64,000 nt of DNA, taken from contig NZ_WBWE01000007.1 in assembly GCF_008932435.1 (NCBI RefSeq), forward strand, positions 167,485 to 231,484. The letters run 5' to 3'. How positions within the stretch are numbered: the stretch's first letter is position 1; every line of letters begins with the position of its first letter. The position numbers were made by a program, and so were the translations under genes. The DNA comes from Brucella pseudintermedia (GTDB taxonomy: Bacteria > Pseudomonadota > Alphaproteobacteria > Rhizobiales > Rhizobiaceae). Below the pieces are notes generated by a model, which saw only the letters and a list, made by a program, of their open reading frames with translations, searched no databases and had not been told where the DNA came from. Positions 48,789 through 58,055 of the stretch are shown here, piece after piece.

Positions 48789-49694
48789 TCAGCCGCGAAT
48801 ATAGATACTGTCGAGCGATGGGTGGTCGTCGGTCTTCACCTCTCCGCGTCCGACCAGATCTTCCAGATGCGCCAGCACGGACAGTGCTGCCGCACCATGC
48901 AGTCGCGGATCGGTATCGCGATAGATGGCCTTCACCATGTCGCCGATCGTCCTGTCGCCTTGCAGGACGCGCTCGAAGATGGCCCGTTCGCGCATCTTGC
49001 GATGCGCACGCAGGCCGCGAACGAAAGCAACTGGCTTGGTGACGGCCCCGCCATGGCCCGGCAGATAGACCTTGTCATCGCGTGCCAGCAGTTTTTCCAG
49101 CGAGACCATGTAATCGCTCATGGAGCCGTCTGGCGGTGCAACAATGGATGTCGCCCAGGCCATTACATGATCGGCGGAAAAGAGAACGCCGGTATTCTTC
49201 AGGCCGAACGCCATGTGATTGGCGGCATGTCCGGGGGTATGAATGCCTTCCAGTGCCCAGCCGTCGCCTTCGATCGTGCCTCCGTCGGCCAGTGCGATAT
49301 CAGGAATGAAGTCCGTGTCGGCGCTTGCTTCGAGCATGTTCACTTCGCCCGCATAATAGGGGCGGGCGGGGCGATGCGCTCCCTCGGCCACGGTGCGCGC
49401 GCCAAGGCTTTCCTTCAGCCGCTGCGCGAGAGGTGAGTGGTCGCGATGGGTATGGCTGACGAAGATGTGGCTGACCGGGCGACCGGCAATGGCGGCGATC
49501 AGGGCGTTATAATGCGCGTCATTATCCGGGCCGGGGTCGATGACAGCCAACGTATCGGTGCCGATGATATAGCTGTTGGTGCCGTGAAAGGTGAAAGCGC
49601 TCGGATTATTGACGGTGAGGCGCAAAACGCCTTTACCCAGTTCAACCGGTTCCCCATATTGGGGCGTGAAACTGCTGTTGAAAACAAGCGCCAT
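48789..49694 (-). CDS. Metallo-beta-lactamase-fold hydrolase (LACTB2/glyoxalase II-like)
   Basis: 301 residues with the metal motif HTHRDHSP and later GHxxxN-like GHAANHMAFG, plus DHVMAWATS and LPGHGG. A C-terminal winged-helix-like part (about 235-295) is seen in LACTB2-type proteins. Probably a thioester or phosphodiester hydrolase; substrate unknown. Divergent from bioY. Confidence 0.88.
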   Translation of the reverse strand: MALVFNSSFTPQYGEPVELGKGVLRLTVNNPSAFTFHGTNSYIIGTDTLAVIDPGPDNDAHYNALIAAIAGRPVSHIFVSHTHRDHSPLAQRLKESLGARTVAEGAHRPARPYYAGEVNMLEASADTDFIPDIALADGGTIEGDGWALEGIHTPGHAANHMAFGLKNTGVLFSADHVMAWATSIVAPPDGSMSDYMVSLEKLLARDDKVYLPGHGGAVTKPVAFVRGLRAHRKMRERAIFERVLQGDRTIGDMVKAIYRDTDPRLHGAAALSVLAHLEDLVGRGEVKTDDHPSLDSIYIRG

Positions 49695-49856
49695 GGAAGC
49701 GGCTTTCCATTCTTCTTTGGTTTGATTGATGAAACGGCATAGGCCTTATATAGTCGGGTTGCAAACGTGAACAGTCACGTGCGCCGAAATCGCGTCAGGG
49801 GTCGGTTCCGGGGGGGCATTCCGGTATCTGCCGCCGCGTCAAAAGTGGAGTTGGAT

Positions 49857-50456
49857 ATGCCTCATAGAGTAAAGCCTCGCGTCGCCACCGCCTCTCTCGC
49901 TGCAGAATATCTGCCCACCAGTCAACTGGCCCGCGCTTTCTGGTTTGTGGGCCTTGCACTGATCGGAACAGCCGTTCTCACGATCTCCGCCAAGATCAAG
50001 GTCGATCTGGTCTACGTCAATGTGACGATGCAGACCTTTGCTCTTTTTGCGATTTCGGCTCTTTACGGATCGCGGCTCGCCGTGGCGACGGTTGCGCTTT
50101 ATCTGCTTGAAGGCGTCCTTGGCATGCCTGTCTTCACCGGCACGCCGGAAAAGGGCATCGGCCTTGCCTATATGGTCGGCCCGACGGGCGGCTACCTCCT
50201 GTCTTATCTTGCTGCGGCCTGGATCGTCGGACGCGCCGCTGACAAGGGTCTGGCGCGCAATCCCTTCGCCCTCGGCGGTGCTATGCTGCTCGCGGACGCC
50301 GTCATCCTGCTGATGGGCGCTGGCTGGATGGCCTATCTCTTCGGTCTGGAAAAGGCCATTGCCTTCGGCTTCGGCGCATTCATCGTTGGCGACCTTGTGA
50401 AGCTGGCGCTTGCCGCTTGCGGCGTGCCCGCGATGATGTCGCTTCTGAAGCGCTGA
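49857..50456 (+). CDS. bioY: Biotin transporter substrate-binding protein BioY
   Basis: 199-residue membrane S-component with six hydrophobic segments. Landmarks: [42 protein letters not shown] and a C-terminal [12 protein letters not shown]. BioY takes up biotin alone or with an energising EcfAT module. The start at 49857 has GGAG upstream; the frame is open from 49767. A BioR-type operator is common before such genes, but I see no convincing copy here. A terminator follows. Confidence 0.93.
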   Translation: MPHRVKPRVATASLAAEYLPTSQLARAFWFVGLALIGTAVLTISAKIKVDLVYVNVTMQTFALFAISALYGSRLAVATVALYLLEGVLGMPVFTGTPEKGIGLAYMVGPTGGYLLSYLAAAWIVGRAADKGLARNPFALGGAMLLADAVILLMGAGWMAYLFGLEKAIAFGFGAFIVGDLVKLALAACGVPAMMSLLKR

Positions 50457-50479
50457 AATTTACAGTTCTTCGCATGATG

Positions 50480-50506
50480 AAAGCCGGGCGATTCGCCCGG
50501 CTTTTT
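50480..50506 (+). terminator. Intrinsic terminator after bioY
   Basis: 11-bp stem AAAGCCGGGCG / CGCCCGGCTTT with a three-base ATT loop and following T residues. Confidence 0.88.
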
Positions 50507-50596
50507 CTTGTTTCGGTTGAAACTGCTTCGCGATTGACAGAGACCTCTTCAACAAGCTTTGTCGTTATAAGAAATCTGTTTTATGGGGAGGATGAC

Positions 50597-51106
50597 TTGC
50601 GCGTCGAAACTCTGGTGGTCGAACCGCTGACGAAAGAGGCTTTTGCGCCATTTGGCGATGTGATCGAGATGGAGGGAGCGGAGCTTCGTCTGATCAACAA
50701 TGGCACAACGGAGCGCTACCATGATCTCGCCCGTGTCGAAGCCGCTGGCAGCGAGGCCCGGGTGCTCGTCAATATTTTCAGGGGACAATCGTTCGAAGCG
50801 CCCATCGATATCGTCATGATGGAACGCCATCCGTTCGGTTCGCAGGCATTCATTCCGTTGAACGGCAGACCGTTCCTCGTAGTAGTCGCCGAAGATGCTG
50901 ACGGCAAGCCCGCCCGTCCGCGTGTGTTTCTGGCGCGTGGTGACCAAGGCGTCAATTATCTGCGCAATGCGTGGCATCACCCGCTGCTGGCGCTGGAGCA
51001 GAAATCCGATTTTCTGGTTGTCGACAGGGCAGGCAGGGAGGACAATCTGCAAGAGTTTTTCTTCTCCGATGCCATCTATCGCATCGAAACGATCACACCT
51101 GCCTGA
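50597..51106 (+). CDS. allA: Ureidoglycolate lyase
   Basis: 169 residues starting at TTG 50597, about 12 bases after GGGGAGG. Family landmarks: [30 protein letters not shown] and the C-terminal [19 protein letters not shown]. It splits ureidoglycolate into glyoxylate and urea near the end of purine/allantoin breakdown. The next gene, uraH, acts earlier in the same route, which supports the call. Confidence 0.92.
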   Translation: MRVETLVVEPLTKEAFAPFGDVIEMEGAELRLINNGTTERYHDLARVEAAGSEARVLVNIFRGQSFEAPIDIVMMERHPFGSQAFIPLNGRPFLVVVAEDADGKPARPRVFLARGDQGVNYLRNAWHHPLLALEQKSDFLVVDRAGREDNLQEFFFSDAIYRIETITPA

Positions 51107-51124
51107 GCATATTGAGGTAGACTT

Positions 51125-51481
51125 ATGGGTAAACTTTCCACGCATGTTCTCGACACCGCCCACGGCAGCCCCGCAGCCGCCATGCGCATCGAGCTTTATC
51201 GGATAGCCGCCAACGGTGCGTCCGAACTCATCAAGCGCACGGTGACCAATCTCGACGGCCGCACGGATGCGCCGCTGCTCTCGGGCGACGAAATGCGGAC
51301 CGGCACTTATGAATTGCAGTTCCATGTGGCCGAATATTTCGAGGGGCGCGGTGCGGAGTTGGCCAATCCGCCGTTTCTCGATCTTATTCCGATCCGCTTC
51401 GCAATTGCGGATGTCGACGGCCATTACCATGTGCCGTTGCTCGTCAGCCCCTGGTCCTACTCCACCTATCGCGGAAGCTGA
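51125..51481 (+). CDS. uraH: 5-hydroxyisourate hydrolase (transthyretin-like)
   Basis: 118 residues. N-terminal [16 protein letters not shown] (His10 region), the central Arg in [25 protein letters not shown] with the diagnostic C-terminal YRGS. It hydrolyses 5-hydroxyisourate to OHCU after urate oxidation, in the cytoplasm or at the membrane. It lies 18 bp after allA. Urate oxidase, OHCU decarboxylase and allantoinase are not in the window. Confidence 0.95.
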   Translation: MGKLSTHVLDTAHGSPAAAMRIELYRIAANGASELIKRTVTNLDGRTDAPLLSGDEMRTGTYELQFHVAEYFEGRGAELANPPFLDLIPIRFAIADVDGHYHVPLLVSPWSYSTYRGS

Positions 51482-51515
51482 TCGGACTTATCCCCTCCGC
51501 CCATGACAGAAATAG

Positions 51516-51547
51516 ACTCCTCGCATCATTCATCGCGAGGAGTTTTT
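51516..51547 (+). terminator. Terminator hairpin containing the next gene's ribosome site
   Basis: 9-bp perfect stem ACTCCTCGC (51516-51524) / GCGAGGAGT (51535-51543) followed by TTTT. The 3' arm includes GAGGAG, the only ribosome-binding sequence before the ATG at 51549, so read-through mRNA would have this site paired. Confidence 0.75.
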
Positions 51548-51548
51548 C

Positions 51549-52384
51549 ATGGACCAAACCCCAAATCTGAAATTGCCCTATATTCTGCCCAGCCAGGCGC
51601 AGAAGCACGTTACCCACAATGAGGCCTTGCGGTTGCTGGATGCTGTCGTGCATCTGAGCATCAAATCGCGAACCCGAACAGACACGCCGGAAACCCCTGC
51701 CAGCGGAGACCGCTTTCTGGTGGCTGCACCATCTGCCGGGGCATGGACCGGCAAAGACGGAACGATTGCCTCCTTTATCGATGGCGGATGGCTGTTCGTT
51801 GCGCCTGCTGTCGGCTGGCAGGCCTATGTCGAGGATGAAGCGCAACTGCTCGTTCTCGATGACAATCTCTGGAAGGGTGTTTCATCGGTCCCCGACATCA
51901 GTCCCTCTCAATGCTGGGCGTGCAGGCGACGGCCGATGCGGTCAACCGGCTCGCGGTCTCGTCCGATGCCAGCCTGTTCAACAATGCCGGGGCAGGGCAC
52001 CAGATCAAGGTAAACAAGCAGGCGGTCACCGATACGGCAAGCCTTCTATACCAGACCAACTGGACCCGTTTTGCCGAAATGGGGCTGAATGGCAGCAACG
52101 ATTTCAGTGTGAAGGTAAGCAGCGATGCAGGACAATGGCAGGAGGCGATCAAGATCGATCACGCGACCGGCAACGTCGCCATCGGTTCGGTCTGGCCGCA
52201 GGCCCGGCTTCATGTCGATGGTCCAATCCGCCCCGCCTCCTATGTAGTCGCGGCGCTGCCTTCCGCCGGGAGCAATGACGCAGGCGCGATCGCTTTCGTC
52301 ACCGATGGTCCGTCCGGTGCGGAAATGCTCTTTTCGGATGGCGTGAATTGGCGAAGCATTCGCAGCGGCACGATAATTGCCTAG
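51549..52384 (+). pseudogene. DUF2793 protein gene, frameshifted
   Basis: The first frame (51549 on) gives MDQTPNLKLPYILPSQAQKH and continues well to about 51900. The natural continuation then lies in the next frame (MLGVQATADAVNRLAVSSDA onward, to TAG 52382-52384). Adding one base around 51896-51908 restores DISP-LSMLGVQAT. DUF2793 proteins are often associated with phage or gene-transfer-agent tails. A real one-base deletion and a sequencing error are both possible. The stop codon lies within a degenerate dispersed repeat. Confidence 0.75.
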
Positions 52385-52527
52385 GGCATTTGCAGTCAGC
52401 CGGAATTATCTGGCTTCGAACAAATGCGGTAAATCAAAGCGATGGAGCGGAATCGCGAACCTGTGTGAGCGCGTCCGCTCTGGCGGTCTCCCGAAAGCGG
52501 CAACCGGTTTGGGGCCGGGACATGCGG
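52382..52527. repeat. Degenerate long repeat followed by a short copy
   Basis: 52382-52482 starts TAGGGCATTTGCAG and ends CCGCTCTGG, resembling the 104-bp elements with many changes. 52486-52527 (GTCTCCCGAAAGCGGCAACC, then GGTTTGG...GACATGCG) matches the short copies at 8988 and 55675. The 395-bp gap 52385-52779 contains no gene I can support; the last part may hold the promoter of the next gene. Confidence 0.55.
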
Positions 52528-52779
52528 GAACCACGAGACGGAACGCGGCCCCAATTTGGCCAAAAGATGTTTGTTAAGCGCCTGAAACGGCAATTGATAT
52601 AGTCCTGCCGGAGGACTCATGATAACGGTGGCGAGAAATTTGAATGCTTCGCAGCTACGACGTGCGGCAAGCCGCGAAGGGATTGACTAAATTTTAGTCC
52701 CCAATAGTAGTATGAATAGCCTTATGGCGCTGGAATCGTTCCGGTATTTCTCTCCGTGGGAGAGCGGGATTACACGCGT

Positions 52780-54586
52780 ATGAGTTTGAAATATCCATGG
52801 CAGAGACTGGCGCTTTTGCCCCGCGCCAGCAAACAGATCATCCTGATGCTGAGCGACTGTGCTCTGCTGTTGCTCAGTGCCTATATCGCGTTCGTGATCC
52901 GGCTCGGCTTCGTTTTCGTGCCGAACGAGGGACAAACGTTCCTGATTTTCATCGCGCCCGTTCTGGCAATTCCGGTCTTCATTCGCTTCGGGCTCTACCG
53001 CGCCATTATCCGCTATCTGGCGGAACGTGCGATCTGGCCGATTTTTCAGGCCACGGCCATTGCCTCGCTGTTTTGGGTTGCGCTGGTGTTCCTGATGGAA
53101 CTCTACGGCAGCGCGGGCCTGCCGCGCTCGGTTCCGCTGCTCTATTGGCTTTTGAGCACCGTTTTCATCTCGGCAAGCCGGTTCGGTGCGAAGTGGCTTT
53201 TGCGAAGCGCTGAATCCGACAAACGTTATACGAGTTCCGCATTGATCATTGGCGTGGGCGAGCCCGCGCGCCAGCTCGCAACTGCGCTTCGCAGTCATAG
53301 CGACACATTGGTTGTCGGCTTTGTCGATCCTGATGGTCAGCTCAACGGCATGGATATCGTGGGACTGCGTGTCTACGGTGTGGAAGACATTCCCGCCCTG
53401 ATCGAAAACTACGGCATCAAGCAGGTGGTCGTATCGGAACCGGGGCTGGAACAGAAGCAGCGCCAGGATTTTGCTCGGCTTCTTGGGCGCCTCCCAGTCA
53501 ACACGCGCATTCTTCCGCCGATTGCCGATCTGACGGCGGGCAAATATCTGGTCAGTTCGCTGCGCAATGTTGAAATCGACGACCTGCTTGGACGCTCGCC
53601 GGTGCCGCCGGACGCGGCATTGTTGCGTGAAGTGGTCGAGGGCCGGCGCATCATGGTGACGGGGGCTGGCGGATCGATCGGCAGCCAGCTTTGCTGCACC
53701 ATTGCGCAATGGAACCCCGCCTCCATCGTCCTTTTCGAATCAAGCGAGTTCGCGCTTTACAACATCGACAGGCAACTGAGACAGATAGCCGGTTGCGAGA
53801 TTGTGCCTATCCTCGGCACGGTGAGCAGCCGCGAATGCGTCGAGAAGGCCATTCGCGATCACAATGTCGATACGGTCTATCACTGCGCGGCCTACAAGCA
53901 CGTGCCGCTTGTTGAAAAGAACCCGTTGGTCGGCATCTTCAACAATGTTTTCGGCACGCTGGAAGTGGCCCAGGCGGCTCTTGCGACGGATGTCGAACGC
54001 ATGGTCCTCATCTCGTCCGACAAGGCAGTACGGCCAACCAATGTGATGGGCGCAACCAAGCGCTGGGCCGAACTGGTCGTATATTATTGCGGTATGCTCG
54101 CCGAGCAGTCGGGACAGAAGAAGGCGTTCTATTCGGTGCGTTTCGGCAATGTGCTGGGATCGAACGGTTCGGTTGTCCCGCTATTTCATGTCGATCAAGG
54201 AGGCTGCCGAGCTTATCGTGCAGTCCGGTGGCATAGCCGCATCCGGCGACACGGTACTGCTGGAGATGGGCGAACCGGTCAGGATTCGCGATCTGGCAGA
54301 GAACATGATCCTGCTGGCAGGGTTGACCGTTCGTAATGAAGAGAATCCGCACGGCGATATTGCCATCGAGGTGACGGGAATTCGCGAAGGCGAGAAGATG
54401 TACGAGGAACTCTTCTACGATCCGTCACTGGCGCAGCCGACGCGCCATCCAAAGATCATGCGCGCGCCGAAAGGCAACAAGGCAGCCGTGGATGTTCCAG
54501 CCAGCCTTGCCGCACTGCGCATTGCGATGGAAAGCGGCGATGTCGATGCGGTCCGCAAGGTTCTGTTCAACGTTATAGCTTCCTGA
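52780..54586 (+). pseudogene. wbkD: WbkD/WbpM-like nucleotide-sugar epimerase/dehydratase, internally deleted and frameshifted
   Basis: Large membrane SDR of the FlaA1/CapD/WbpM type: four membrane helices (about residues 15-125), a first Rossmann-like region (ALIIGVGEPARQLA) and the dehydratase domain with TGAGGSIGSQL, VYHCAAYKHVPLVE and VRFGNVLGSNGSVVPLF. After VVPLF the frame is lost. The correct continuation, RYFMSIKEAAELIVQSGG to the stop at 54586, is one frame over. The usual segment between them (about 20 residues, GGPxTVTHPxxT) is missing. Such enzymes make 4-keto-6-deoxy-HexNAc for N-acetylquinovosamine in Brucella O-polysaccharide. It converges with wbkF (14-base overlap). Start ATG 52780; a GTG at 52756 is possible. 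Confidence 0.78.
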
Positions 54587-55607
54587 AGCGCCCTCGGAAA
54601 TCCAGCAGCAGAACCAGCGTCGCGACGACTGCCACGAGCAGGAAGGCGACCTGCGTGATTGTGTTGTCGAGAGCGAGCAACGCAATGGCGCAGGCGATGA
54701 GAACCAGATTAAGCAGCGCCACATGACCGACGACGTTCAGCACGCTCCAGCCCGAGCGCTTCGCTGTCTGGTACGCATGCTTGGAATGCGCTTTCAGGAT
54801 ATTCTCGCCCTGGCTCAACCGCATCACGATGGTCGTGCCTGCGTCGAGAATATAATAAAGCGGCACGATCAGCGCGACGACGATATGGGTTTCGCGCGCA
54901 AGCAGGATCAGCGCCATGCCTGCAATCAACCCAAGCGGCAGGCTTCCTGAATCACCCAGAAAAATCGTGGCTGGCGGGCGGTTGAACAGTGCGAATCCCA
55001 GAATTCCCCCTGCCGCGATAATTGCGATGCCGCCGCTCTCCAGCCCGGAGAGACCAAGGGCGGCCAGAATGCCGATGCCAGCCAGCGGAATCCCTATGCC
55101 TGCCGCGGTCATCAGGTCGAGACCATCCATGAAGTTGGTCACATTGATCGCTACGATGAGCGCAATGACGAGGAGCGCAGCCTCCAGCCAGTGCGGAAAA
55201 AGCTCCGGCAACAGCCGGAAATCCGGTCCCAGACCGTAAACCGCGAGCCCGGCAGCGATAAACTGCGACCCCAGCCGGACAATTTCCGAGAGCTCGTAGC
55301 GGTCATCCAGCCCTCCGACGATCCAGAGCAATAGCGATGCTCCCGAAAGACAGAGCGTCAGTTGAGCGTTGACTTCCAGATCCGGGGCGAAGATCAGCAA
55401 CGTCGCAATGATTGCGGGAATGAGTGCCAGCCCGCCGATTTGTCGCGCCACTGTGGTATGATTGGAACGCGAACTCATGCGGGCCGCAAGAAATCGCTCG
55501 GGCAAGAGCCGGTTCAGCAGGTAGAGACCGATGCCGCATAAGGCGGCGCTCACGAGAAATGAGATCAACAGAAACAGCATAGCGAACACCGAGAACACAG
55601 TTTTCAT
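54573..55607 (-). CDS. wbkF: Polyprenyl-phosphate sugar-1-phosphate transferase (WbkF/WecA-like)
   Basis: 344 residues with about ten membrane segments. Family motifs: NVTNFMDGLDLMTAAG (NFMDG-x-D) and ATIFLGDSGSLPLG (GDSGS-type). It belongs to the MraY/WecA family that transfers a HexNAc-1-phosphate to undecaprenyl phosphate, starting O-antigen or similar glycans. Its neighbour is the WbkD-like gene that would make the sugar. The start is Met 55607; the frame is open to 55637. The name is inferred from the Brucella arrangement. Confidence 0.85.
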   Translation of the reverse strand: MKTVFSVFAMLFLLISFLVSAALCGIGLYLLNRLLPERFLAARMSSRSNHTTVARQIGGLALIPAIIATLLIFAPDLEVNAQLTLCLSGASLLLWIVGGLDDRYELSEIVRLGSQFIAAGLAVYGLGPDFRLLPELFPHWLEAALLVIALIVAINVTNFMDGLDLMTAAGIGIPLAGIGILAALGLSGLESGGIAIIAAGGILGFALFNRPPATIFLGDSGSLPLGLIAGMALILLARETHIVVALIVPLYYILDAGTTIVMRLSQGENILKAHSKHAYQTAKRSGWSVLNVVGHVALLNLVLIACAIALLALDNTITQVAFLLVAVVATLVLLLDFRGRFRKL

Positions 55608-55674
55608 AGGAAGTAGCAGCTTTGAAGCGGGACGCAAATCTACGGTTTCGCTTTATGTGACGGCCAGTAGTCCT

Positions 55675-55723
55675 GGAGCATGTCTCCCGAAAGTGGGAAC
55701 CGGTTTCGCGATAAGGACATGCG
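55675..55723. repeat. Short copy of the dispersed palindromic repeat
   Basis: GGAGCATGTCTCCCGAAAGT then GGGAACCGGTTTCGCGATAA and GGACATGCG, bounded by GCATGTC / GACATGC. Located in the wbkF promoter gap before the tRNA. Confidence 0.6.
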
Positions 55724-55899
55724 TGAAAACTGGAGTTTGAAGCATGCCACTTGAATAGGATAAAGCGCGAATTGCTTTGGTGTTGAGAACGTTCTTCACG
55801 GAGGCTGTAAGCTTGGGCGGGATTTCGTGATTAGGCGATTGCGCTCCGGTTTCGAAGCGGCTATAAGGCCGCGCAACCGATTGCTTCGGTTTGATTTGT

Positions 55900-55974
55900 T
55901 GGGGCGTAGCCAAGCGGTAAGGCAGCGGTTTTTGGTACCGCCATTCCCTGGTTCGAATCCAGGCGCCCCAGCCA
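55900..55974 (+). tRNA. tRNA-Gln (anticodon TTG), CCA encoded
   Basis: Acceptor arms TGGGGCG (55900-55906) and CGCCCCA (55964-55970), discriminator G and CCA encoded. Anticodon stem GCGGT/ACCGC with loop TTTTGGT, so the anticodon is TTG. The T-arm CTGG-TTCGAAT-CCAG is intact. AT-richer O-antigen genes start directly beyond it, so it may mark an island boundary. Confidence 0.96.
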
Positions 55975-56345
55975 TGAAACACTAACAAAATCCAATTCCT
56001 GTTGTTCTTGTTCAAATAGGCCTCTATTCCATCTTGTGTGGAGGATGCGCGCTTAATGGCAGTGCTCCGTTTCTTTTTTCGAATGTTCCCCCGACAGGGA
56101 CTCGATCTTAACAAAATTACGCAGACATACTGTGCCGGTTTTTCGATGCAAAATTGCCTCTTTCGCTATTTCTCTTCGTTGCCCTGAAATAGCGCCAGAA
56201 TGAGGGAACCCTAAATGCGCCATATTCCAGAGTAACGACGGAGTTGACTTAATGGTAACATTTCTTCAATTACGCCCATTGGATTGACAAATATATTCGA
56301 GAAAGTGGCAGTCGTGACAAATAAGAGATTAGCCCGGGAAACATC
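55975..56345 (+). other. Gene-free AT-rich transition after tRNA-Gln
   Basis: 371 bp with no gene I can support. GC content is clearly lower than to the left. Promoter-like TTGACT and TTGACA hexamers occur at about 56242 and 56284, near the wzm start. No obvious repeat of the tRNA 3' end was seen elsewhere in the window. Confidence 0.5.
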
Positions 56346-57197
56346 ATGAGTATCGAGATATCTGGAGCGAGAGTGTCCCACGACGTGGTAGCGGCAGAGC
56401 CAACCAAAGGGCCAAAGGTTGCCATTAGTGACATTGTGGAAGCTTTGTCCAAATATCGCCTGGCGTTGATTTTTGGATGGCAGGACGTCGCGCAGCGTTA
56501 CCGGCGCTCTAGGGTGGGGGCTTTCTGGCTAACCTTGAACATGGCCGTTTTTATAGGTGCGCTGGGTCTTATCTTTGGAACGCTTTTTCAAAGTGAGATG
56601 CGTGAATTTCTTCCGTATCTGTGTGCGGGCGTTATTACTTGGGGTTTTATATCGACTTGTCTGAATGAGGGATGCACGACGTTTACATCTTCGGACGGAA
56701 TTATTCTGCAAGTTCGGATGCCGCTATTTACGCATATCATGCGTGCATTGTGGAGAAACATAATTATTTTTGCTCATAATATTGTTATTTTTCCTGTCCT
56801 TCTCCTTATTCTGGGTCGGACGATTGGCTTTAATGTGCTTTGGGTAATTCCTGGGTTTATTTTGCTGTGTCTCAACCTGTCTTGGATGATGCTTATTCTT
56901 GCTGTTCTTTGTGCTAGATTTCGCGATATGACGCAGGTGGTTACGAACATTTTGCAGGTATTATTTTATGCCACCCCTATTATGTGGATGGTTAAGATAC
57001 TGCCAGACCACGTTTCCCGAGCATTTATCGAACTGAACCCGTTCTATCACTTCATCGAACTCGTGCGCGCACCGCTATTTGGTTCACCGCAATCGTTGCT
57101 CGATTGGACCTTTGGTTTTGCTTGCGGGATGATTGGCTGGATCGTCGCGATCCTATTCTTTGGGCGGTATCGCTGGCGTGTAGCGTATTGGTTGTAG
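56346..57197 (+). CDS. wzm: ABC-2 type polysaccharide export permease (Wzm-like)
   Basis: 283 residues with six membrane segments. The amphipathic N-terminal region DVAQRYRRSRVGAFWLTLNM is typical of Wzm/KpsM/RfbA export permeases, and the ELNPFYHFIELVRAPLFG segment near the end is also characteristic. It would move an undecaprenyl-linked glycan across the inner membrane with the ATPase that starts three bases later. In Brucella the equivalent pair exports the perosamine O-chain; which glycan is exported here is unknown. Confidence 0.9.
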   Translation: MSIEISGARVSHDVVAAEPTKGPKVAISDIVEALSKYRLALIFGWQDVAQRYRRSRVGAFWLTLNMAVFIGALGLIFGTLFQSEMREFLPYLCAGVITWGFISTCLNEGCTTFTSSDGIILQVRMPLFTHIMRALWRNIIIFAHNIVIFPVLLLILGRTIGFNVLWVIPGFILLCLNLSWMMLILAVLCARFRDMTQVVTNILQVLFYATPIMWMVKILPDHVSRAFIELNPFYHFIELVRAPLFGSPQSLLDWTFGFACGMIGWIVAILFFGRYRWRVAYWL

Positions 57198-57200
57198 AAA

Positions 57201-57944
57201 ATGAGTTTGATTCAGCTTCAAAATGTGAGTGTCGAATTTCCTATCTATAATTCGACCAGTCGTTCGCTCAAAAACAGAGTTCTCAGCATTGCTACGGGTG
57301 GGAAAATTGAAAGACGAAGTGATCGTTTGGTTATCGTGCGAGGTCTTGACAATGTGTCCATGACGTTCAGGGATGGTGATCGAGTTGGTCTGATAGGTCA
57401 CAATGGCTCGGGGAAAACCACATTGCTGCGTGTCTTGTCTGGCATCTATACGCCGACACATGGAAGTTCAGTCATCAACGGCAATTGTGTATCCCTGATC
57501 AATATAAATCTGGGAATTGACCCGGATGCGACAGGGCGGGAGAACATTCGTCTGCGCTCCGCTATGATGGGAATGCCGCCCCACGAAATTGCGGAAAAGT
57601 TTGAACAAATCGCTGACTTTTCTGGGCTCGGAGAATTTTTAGATGTTCCTTTCCGAACATATTCGTCAGGTATGCAGCTAAGATTAGCATTCGCAACCTC
57701 AACGGCGGTTCGACCTGAAATCCTGATCATGGATGAATGGCTTTCGACGGGTGATGAAGACTTCAAGGAGCGCGCTAATGCGCGTATGCGCGAGTTGGTC
57801 GACTCCACAAAGATACTCGTCCTCGCGAGCCATTCAAAAGACCTGATGAAGAAAAACTGCAACAGAATAATTTGGCTTGAACACGGTCAAGTCAAAATGG
57901 ATGGCTCCCCTGAGGAGGTGTTGAAGACCTACTTCGGCGAATGA
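57201..57944 (+). CDS. wzt: ABC transporter ATPase for polysaccharide export (Wzt-like)
   Basis: 247 residues. Walker A is GHNGSGKTTLLR, the signature is YSSGMQLRLAFA, Walker B is EILIMDEWLS and the H-loop His is in LASHSKDL. An N-terminal extension before the ATPase domain (LKNRVLSIATGG) is typical of O-antigen exporters. There is no C-terminal glycan-binding domain, so recognition of a specific chain-terminating sugar is not expected. Pairs with the permease directly upstream. Confidence 0.92.
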   Translation: MSLIQLQNVSVEFPIYNSTSRSLKNRVLSIATGGKIERRSDRLVIVRGLDNVSMTFRDGDRVGLIGHNGSGKTTLLRVLSGIYTPTHGSSVINGNCVSLININLGIDPDATGRENIRLRSAMMGMPPHEIAEKFEQIADFSGLGEFLDVPFRTYSSGMQLRLAFATSTAVRPEILIMDEWLSTGDEDFKERANARMRELVDSTKILVLASHSKDLMKKNCNRIIWLEHGQVKMDGSPEEVLKTYFGE

Positions 57945-58055
57945 CAGAATGAACCTGTTGTTTGACTGGTGTAGGCTTGTTGAATGCCTGACAGTTGATG
58001 CTGCGTTTTTCCAGTATGTGAATCTTTCCTTATTATTGCAGGGTACCAAAAAGCC

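Noticed and set aside
49741..49770. TTATATAG near bioY as a possible BioR operator
   Set aside because: BioR boxes have the form TTAT-x-x-ATAA; the right half is missing here.
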